This document shows positions 10,283-16,641 of a DNA stretch of 16,641 nucleotides, piece by piece. The notes under the pieces are model-generated. The model saw only the letters and a program-made list of their open reading frames with translations, was not told the DNA's origin and made no database searches. Positions within the stretch are counted from its first letter, which is position 1; each line of letters begins with the position of its first letter. Source of the stretch: Conidiobolus incongruus B7586 (taxonomy: Eukaryota > Entomophthoromycota > Entomophthoromycetes > Entomophthorales > Conidiobolaceae); assembly GCA_000697335.1 (NCBI GenBank), contig JNEM01014361.1:1-16641 (forward strand), in the 5' to 3' direction. A program made the translations under genes and the position numbers.

Positions 10283-11548
10283 ATGAAAGCAAGTAAAATA
10301 TTAATCGCTAAACTTACATCTTCCAATAAAAGTCAACCTTTACACATCTATACACTACCTGAGCTCGACTTGGAGAATACAGAATCCAAGTCAGAATCTG
10401 TATATTATAGCATAGAAGAGCTTATCCCATATTTCTTTAACAAAACTCCCAGCAACAGCTTGGATCAAATCTTTAAATCAACCAATTCGGAATATGATCT
10501 AATTAAAGATGAAAACAGTGGTATGACGTTAATTAATTCGGATTATTTAAATGATATAGCTATTCAAAATCAATGGTATACCTTGGCTCTACTCAGTAAA
10601 GAGAATAAGATTGGGTTATTAACTGGAAAAATCAATAATATCTTAGAATCCTTGAGACTCCCAAATATCCAAATTTATTCTAATTTCGCTAACATCTCGC
10701 TTGAAATTAAACCAGCCAGATTGCGTAGCATATCTGTACCTCTGGGTAATCCTAATACCTCGCCTATACCAGGAAAGATGGATTCAGAAAACTCTCCAAG
10801 GACAAATCAAACTAACTCCAGTACCCCCAAGTTTAAACCTATGATCACTAAAAAAGATTCCCAATCAATGAGTTTTGATTATGCACAGAGGTCTCATCAA
10901 CCACCACCTGATTCCTTAAGGATGCTGGACACTGTCTTACCTTCTACTACGTCAGACTATCCTCCAAAAAGAGCTATTCCAAGATACACACCCACATCAA
11001 AAACTTTAGTTCCTCCAACCTATTCTAATCCAACTGCTAGAGTGAGAGGTAGACCACGTAAGCCTGTTACTAATCCATACCCTCAAGCATCAATTTCACC
11101 CTCTCTTGGACACTTTGGACACTTCAAAATCGATCCGCCTCCACAAGAGATGATCCTACTTCCTCCAACCACACCTTCAGCACTTCGTCCAAGATATCAC
11201 TCACCTCCTATCAATAAGTCACCTGTCCAGCCCATCAGGCCACCATCTCAGCCAGTTCACAGGCCTCCTTTCGAGCCCAAATTGAGGCCCTCACTTCCAG
11301 TTAACCATCAGCCTACTGAATCAGACCATCCCTTGGAGTGGTGTCGCAAAGAGGTCTACAGCTTAATCAACCTTAGCTCCGAGCTTAGATATCGACTTCT
11401 CAAGCTAGAAGAATGCATGAGCAATCTCCAACCCCACCAACCATCATCATCATACGTTCCACCAACCCAACCTCAATCATACACTCCGATTGATCCTAAA
11501 TCGTACTCGCCTTACAATAGACCAGCACCACCTCCTGAGCGACACTGA
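10283..11548 (+). CDS. Orphan proline-rich AT-hook protein
   Basis: This intronless 421-residue gene is the only convincing one here; an open frame this long is far beyond chance at this composition. ATG 10283 is chosen because TAA at 10274-10276 stops the frame upstream and the context is A-rich with A at -3. Residues 1-150 look folded, with mixed helix and strand and little proline (about 4%). Residues 151-421 are about 21% proline and mostly disordered. RVRGRPRKP at 253-261 is a canonical AT-hook with core RGRP at 255-258, a motif known to bind the minor groove of AT-rich DNA. Residues 350-382 form a leucine-rich amphipathic helix, possibly a dimer or docking segment. The tail repeats SYxP at 390-393, 399-402 and 407-410. 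No signal peptide or membrane segment is seen. A nuclear DNA- or chromatin-binding role is inferred; the family is not recognised. It has no neighbouring genes. Confidence 0.88.
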   Translation: MKASKILIAKLTSSNKSQPLHIYTLPELDLENTESKSESVYYSIEELIPYFFNKTPSNSLDQIFKSTNSEYDLIKDENSGMTLINSDYLNDIAIQNQWYTLALLSKENKIGLLTGKINNILESLRLPNIQIYSNFANISLEIKPARLRSISVPLGNPNTSPIPGKMDSENSPRTNQTNSSTPKFKPMITKKDSQSMSFDYAQRSHQPPPDSLRMLDTVLPSTTSDYPPKRAIPRYTPTSKTLVPPTYSNPTARVRGRPRKPVTNPYPQASISPSLGHFGHFKIDPPPQEMILLPPTTPSALRPRYHSPPINKSPVQPIRPPSQPVHRPPFEPKLRPSLPVNHQPTESDHPLEWCRKEVYSLINLSSELRYRLLKLEECMSNLQPHQPSSSYVPPTQPQSYTPIDPKSYSPYNRPAPPPERH

Positions 11549-11760
11549 TTGTATGTAGATAAAAATCACGAGCACACCTTTACATCACGTTCCCATCACG
11601 GACGGATTGTGTATATCACCAACTGTAATATTTAAGAAGCATCCATTACCACTTCCCAATTCAATTCCCATTATGTTAATAAACAAATCACCAACTCTAC
11701 TATTGGCCAATATCATCGTTACCATCTCAAATTTTCATTTAAAACTCACGGAATTTTTCA
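11549..11760 (+). other. Probable 3' untranslated region
   Basis: G/C stays near 35-40% for about 200 bases after the stop codon, well above the desert, and then drops sharply past about 11760. That fits a transcribed 3' untranslated region. No stable coding frame continues: the frame at 11607-11846 has no ATG start and runs straight into A/T sequence. TATGTA at 11552-11557 resembles the yeast 3'-end efficiency element. Confidence 0.45.
11678..11683 (+). terminator. Candidate polyadenylation signal
   Basis: AATAAA lies 130 bases after the stop codon, inside the raised-G/C 3' zone, with A/T-rich sequence following. The hexamer is common in AT-rich DNA, so only its position within the probable 3' untranslated region supports it. 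Confidence 0.35.
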
Positions 11761-11878
11761 CGATTAAGATGAAATTTTATACTTTAAACTTGATGATAAT
11801 TACTAATTTCAATTATTATTATTATTTTTTTGAATTTTGTTTTTAAAATGGATATAATTTAATATTTTATAGTAAATA

Positions 11879-11896
11879 ATATATATATATATATAT
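11879..11896. repeat. AT dinucleotide run, nine units
   Basis: Nine uninterrupted AT units about 120 bases past the end of the raised-G/C zone. A simple microsatellite that could be useful as a polymorphic marker. Confidence 0.9.
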
Positions 11897-12080
11897 TTTA
11901 ATATTAATTATTTAATTAAAATTTTAACACATGATTTTTATTATAAATTATTTAAATTTGTTCATAATATAAATAATAATAGTAATAATAATAATTATGA
12001 TTATTATATAATTATATTTTCAAATATAAATATTTAAAAATTTTTCTTTTGATATTTTTTTGATTGATGCTAGATGTAAA

Positions 12081-12102
12081 TAATTAATTAATAATTAATT
12101 AA
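12081..12102. repeat. 11-base tandem duplication
   Basis: TAATTAATTAA occurs twice head to tail, followed by a partial third copy. Each unit is nearly its own reverse complement. Slippage is the simplest explanation. Confidence 0.85.
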
Positions 12103-14417
12103 TAATTTTGAGATTATTGAAAATATGAATATTTCCATAATAATAACTTTATTTCTAATTTTGCTAATTAAATTATCTCAAGATTATATCAAGTATTATA
12201 TGGATTTTTGTTTACTAGATAAAATTTTAATAGTATAAATTACTTAATATTATTAAATGTGTATATTGGTTGAAATTACATATATGATAGATTCGTTGAT
12301 TGAGGTTAAAATATTTATATTGATAATTGCTCATGAATATAATATATTAAATTATTTCCTCAATTACCAAAATATACATAGGAAGGTAGTGGATGATATA
12401 TAATAATATGATATTTACAGTAACTCAAATATTTTTTTAGTATATATCATTTATAAATATAATTGTAATGATGCACTATTAATGAAATAAAGTATAATTA
12501 TAATATTTATATCAAAATCAATTAAACCAATAAACCATTTATTTAACCAATTGAGATTTTAATGATTTTGAATTTGATTAGTGATATTGTTTAGTATAGA
12601 ATCTAGCTGAATCTAGTATTAGTATAGATCCATTTTAATGATCAAATATTTTCGACAAATATGTAAGAATTTTGTTAATTCCATAAAATACTATAGAATA
12701 TTTAAATATCAATTTCAATTTGTATAATTTATAATATTTCTATTTTACATATCCTAATAACTAGTATATGTTTTTTCTATTTAAAGTTATATTTCAAAAT
12801 TTATATAACGTGATCTTAAAATTAGTTACATATTAATAATAAATATTGAATAATATTAAAATTTTAATAAATCATTGACAAATTATTATTTTGAACAATT
12901 CTCATTAATAAATTCTAATTATTTCACTAAACAAAATTATGTTAAAAGATAATTCTACTGATTGAAAACTGATAAAGATATAGATAATAATGAGATTAGA
13001 TAAGATAACTGATATCTATAACCAATCATTTGTTAATATTATAGTATCTCTATTTTTCGGAACTTGACCTAGATATTTACCCTTACATCCAATCACTATT
13101 GTTAAAATACAAATTCGTGAGAAAGTATAGGATAATTTGATAAAATTTTCATTGATCGTGTTTTTTGTAAAACCGAATTAATTACTATAGCTATTAATTA
13201 AATTTTATTCTAGTCGATTTATTATTATTTTTGATCATTTGAAATTCTGATTCGTAGTTAATAAAATCAAAACTCAATAATTATAAATAAAATTCGATTC
13301 AATAATACTATGCTTAGTATTTTTAATTTTTTTAATAACACCTTTACAAAGTCAATCGCTACATCTTTAAAAATAACTATAACTCCCAAGTAACTATTTT
13401 AGCGATTTAACTTTTAAACACAAATCCATTTTCATGTTGTAACACTCAACATTAAATCAATACTTGGGTAATTGAAAAATTTCTTGATCAATTTGTTGGG
13501 TATTTATCGCATTTAGAATAAGAGAATTGAATTCTAAAATATATTCTGCATTATAATTCTCAATTGGAAAAGCATATATTGACCTAAACTAATGGGGATA
13601 TATTGTTAGTTTAAATACTTAACACAAGTATTTTTTTACATTTACAACTTTGACAAGTTGTATAGTAACATAAAATTAAATATAAATTATCCCAATTCTC
13701 ATTATTAATTTATTTTCACTTGTATTTTGATTATAATAATATATCAGTAATAAATGAGCTTTGGTTTGAAATTAATTTTTCAAGTAATATAATGACAATT
13801 AGAATGTTAAACTTATATAACAGGTTGTAAATATAGAAATACAAAAGTTAATATAAATTATTCTAGATAAAATTTTCTAGATGTATTAATTTCAGTGAAT
13901 TCTATTTAGATTATTTCATTTGGATAGAATAAATTAAAAAAATTATATTTTATAGATAGAAAATCTTGGTATAAGTTTATTTTTAGAAAATGATATTACA
14001 TATACTTTATTAATATGGCTCCAAGATCTGTTTAATCTTGATGTGAAATATTGAATAAGGATAAAACCTTTTTACTATGAAATAATTTTGTATTTATTAG
14101 TAATTGCAGTTATTTATACTTTTTGATTATCCAAAGAATTAAATTATATGGCATAATAAGATACTAAAGGAAATTGAATAATTGTATTTAAGTTGAAACT
14201 GTGCAAAATTAAAAAAAAACAATAATGATAGTACTATTATCAATTCATAATAAAAATGAAAATGACATCTATCACTAATTTATATTATTTTAAATTTTAA
14301 TCCTTTTTTATTTCATATATAATTTTATATTTTGAAAATAAAATTCAATATATCAATAAATTAGATCAACTGAATTATATTTCTATTTTTATAACCTTAA
14401 TTATGTTTTCAAATTCC

Positions 14418-14436
14418 TATATATATATATATATAT
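14418..14436. repeat. TA dinucleotide run
   Basis: A 19-base uninterrupted TA run. No associated element was seen. Confidence 0.85.
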
Positions 14437-16044
14437 GATTTCAGGAAAAAAAATTAAATATCTTAAATTGATAATTTATTGTCTATTTGATTAATTTTAC
14501 ATTCACTTCAGAATATATATTTATAACTGTTGAAGATTTTTAACAAATACATCATTAAAAAACAATTATATCAAAACCAAATAAAGTAATAGGAATGATA
14601 TAAAAATTTTAAACTATTAAATACCGGTAATTAAATCAAAATATATTAATTTAATTTGGATGTATTTGAAACTATATTAAAAGGCGTTAACTATATGCTA
14701 ATTAAGAATTGAATATATTTTAAAGTTAAAACAAAGCTAAAAATAACAATAAATTCTAGTTGAATAAATTACATCAGTATTTTAAGTGATACAATTAAAG
14801 ATGAATTGACATATAGCATTGTGTTTTTTAGCCAATTCATTTTGGTCGTCAGACATGCGGAATTAATTGAAATTTTAGGTAGATAATTCTAAGTAAAATA
14901 TTTAATTAATAATCAAGATTGGAACATGTATATATATATGAATAAGTTTTATTTTATTTTAGTATTTGAAATTAATTTATAATATTTTACTAAAATAATA
15001 TTAAATAACCCAATGGTAAATTTTTTTAAAATATTAATAGTATATAATGTTATATCTTATTGAAAAATATTTCTTCATTATAGTTTGATAGTATCCATTA
15101 ATAAAGCATAACTATATCAAAAAATGCGTTCACAATTGGATGTTGAAATTGTATATATATATATTAAGCTTAGTTCATAAATACTATATTCAACAAATTA
15201 TTCTTATTATTGAGTTTTTTAATATAAGAGGTTTAATATTATATAGTAAATAAATTACTTGAAAATATCCCATTAGTAAAAAGATATTTTTTAATATTCG
15301 TAAATTGAATTTTTAAATACAATTAATTATAATCACTTTAATTTTATATATTCTATAATACTTACTAAAAATTGATAAAACGATATATTAAGTTATTTGA
15401 AATATTATATATCCATTTTAATTTTATAATTGATTTAATTTCATTTAATATATTAATTACTTTGTATAATATTGGTGATACTTTTAATATGAAGCATATT
15501 TTTATAATAAAATCTAAATATATGTTTTATTATCGATATAGCTTTGTTAGGAAATTATAAAAATAATATATAATTCAGTTTGATTTAGATTAATTCTATT
15601 TTGATTTACTAAAATTATATCTGTTAAAACTAAATTTACTTTTTGATATTTAAAAATAAATTTGAATTTATTTATAAAAAATTAATTTTCCAAATCAATA
15701 CTTTAAATAAAGTTATAATATATATAATATCTAAAATCCTATTAATAGATTATAAAATTATCAAATTTGTTATACATATTTTTATTATTAAATTTATATT
15801 TATTTAAATATAAATATTCCTAAAGAATTTGAATTTCAATTTATATAATTTTTGACCTAATATTATAAAAAACTGAAATTATATTTTAGTATATTTATAT
15901 ATTTAGGAAATAAATTAACTTATTATATATTTGTTTCTATTTTAAACTCAAATTAAAAAATATTAAAATATCTTATCAATTTGTTTATATATTTTATAAA
16001 TTTAAATTTATTAAGTTTGAATTTTAAAATTATATTAAAATATA

Positions 16045-16063
16045 AGATGTGTATAAGAGACAG
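16045..16063 (+). other. Tn5/Nextera mosaic end (library artefact)
   Basis: AGATGTGTATAAGAGACAG matches the engineered 19-base Tn5 mosaic end at every position. This is the sequence added by transposase-based Illumina libraries. It holds 7 G/C in a stretch otherwise close to 10% G/C, so chance is negligible. The longer Illumina adapter parts are absent on its left, as is the second half of a mate-pair junction. It therefore looks like an untrimmed read end built into the assembly. Genomic Tn5/IS50 is very unlikely, since no transposase or IS sequence adjoins it. Confidence 0.95.
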
Positions 16064-16641
16064 ATATTATTTTTGATAATCTTAAAATTATTAAATAAAA
16101 TATAAATTAAGTATTGTATATTTTAATTAAAGTTTAAAAATATTAAAATAATTATAGCTAAGAAAAACATTAAAATATAACTAAAAACAACGGCTTTTAT
16201 AATAAATCGTTATAATTGATATATATTGAATTCCCTTATATAATGCTTAACATAAAAAGTAAATAAATTACTAAGATAAATTAAAATAACTTTTATTATA
16301 AATATTAATAAACAAATATTTTATTTATATGAAATATAAATTATTTTGAATAATATATATTGTTTTTACGAATTTTTCATTATAAATCAATTAATAATAT
16401 GTTATTTTTCTTTAAAAAAATAATTTTTAATGAAATATTTTTAAATTATATAAAATTATATTTATAAATAATTCTCTATATAAAGATATTAAAAAACCTT
16501 ATTTTTAATATATTGATTAAATTATAACCTATATGATTTTAATTACTTCAGATAATTAAAAAAATATATCCATAAAAGATATTCTAATACATAAATTAAA
16601 TCAATTTGTCATATATTAAATTTTAGTATTTAATAAAAAAA
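16064..16641. other. AT-rich end segment beyond the artefact
   Basis: There is no gene, and no telomere repeat at the right end. Composition resembles the sequence before the mosaic end, so it probably comes from the same genome, but its linkage to the rest of the window is not secure because it follows an adapter remnant. Confidence 0.5.

Larger units (their letters stand above)
11761..16044. other. AT-rich gene desert, right flank
   Basis: No gene, RNA gene or intact mobile element could be supported over about 4.3 kb. G/C falls immediately after the 3' zone of the gene and is lowest beyond 15000; the line starting at 15721 has 7 G/C in 60. Slightly higher patches lie near 13020-13100, 13430-13600 and 14830-14870. 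The last holds a 24-codon minus-strand frame with unusually acidic and polar residues. Simple repeats inside are listed separately. Confidence 0.55.

Noticed and set aside
11551-11636. Possible intron with yeast-like GTATGT donor just after the stop codon
   Set aside because: The donor lies two bases after the stop, so splicing would not change the protein, and the acceptor and branch site are weak.
11607-11846. 79-codon frame after the gene
   Set aside because: It has no ATG start. Its first half is the 3' untranslated zone and its second half is A/T sequence read as F, Y, N, I.
13040-13600. Possible fossil of a Ty3/gypsy-type retroelement polymerase region
   Set aside because: A few short patches are loosely reminiscent of that family, but they are too short, scattered and heavily decayed, with no terminal repeats found, to support a call.
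15372-15560. 62-codon + strand frame
   Set aside because: It starts at TTG in one of the most AT-rich parts of the window and has no support of any kind.
1-16641. Mitochondrial or plastid origin of the whole window
   Set aside because: The A/T level would fit, but no cytochrome, ATP synthase, rRNA or tRNA gene was found, and the one gene has a nuclear-type promoter and an AT-hook.
1-16641. CRISPR array or telomere repeats
   Set aside because: No regularly spaced identical repeats were seen, and neither end carries tandem G-rich or C-rich telomere units.

Overview
The window looks like a nuclear contig from an extremely AT-rich eukaryotic genome, most likely a fungus or another compact-gene microbial eukaryote. 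This rests on three things. The one convincing gene has a TATA box, a long pyrimidine-rich leader and an A-rich start context, with no bacterial ribosome site. Its protein has an AT-hook, a eukaryotic chromatin motif. No organelle gene, rRNA or tRNA could be found. The genus cannot be named from the sequence. Hand counts of sample 60-base lines give about 5-15% GC in the outer flanks, 20-30% in the interior, and 25-60% inside the gene.

Layout: bases 1-9950 are a gene desert. Positions 1-1200 are the most AT-rich part. From 1200 to 9500 there are scattered patches with slightly higher GC and protein-like residue use, none of which can be shown to be a gene. A compact 67-base three-branched inverted-repeat structure lies at 5546-5612. 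From about 9950 the sequence becomes a promoter: an E-box hairpin, a TATA box at 10065, two perfect TGA(G/C)TCA sites facing each other just below it, and a C/T-rich leader. The single intronless gene, 10283-11548, encodes a 421-residue orphan protein with an N-terminal domain of about 150 residues, a proline-rich middle carrying an AT-hook, a short helix and a proline/tyrosine tail. A 3' untranslated zone follows to about 11760, and then AT-rich desert runs to the end.

Positions 16045-16063 are an exact copy of the 19-base Tn5/Nextera mosaic end. This is almost certainly a sequencing-library remnant, so the join there and the last 580 bases should be treated with caution.

There are no gene partners to read a pathway from. 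The main biological point is a probable AT-minor-groove-binding protein encoded alone inside about 15 kb of almost pure A/T. That is suggestive of a chromatin role but not proof of one.
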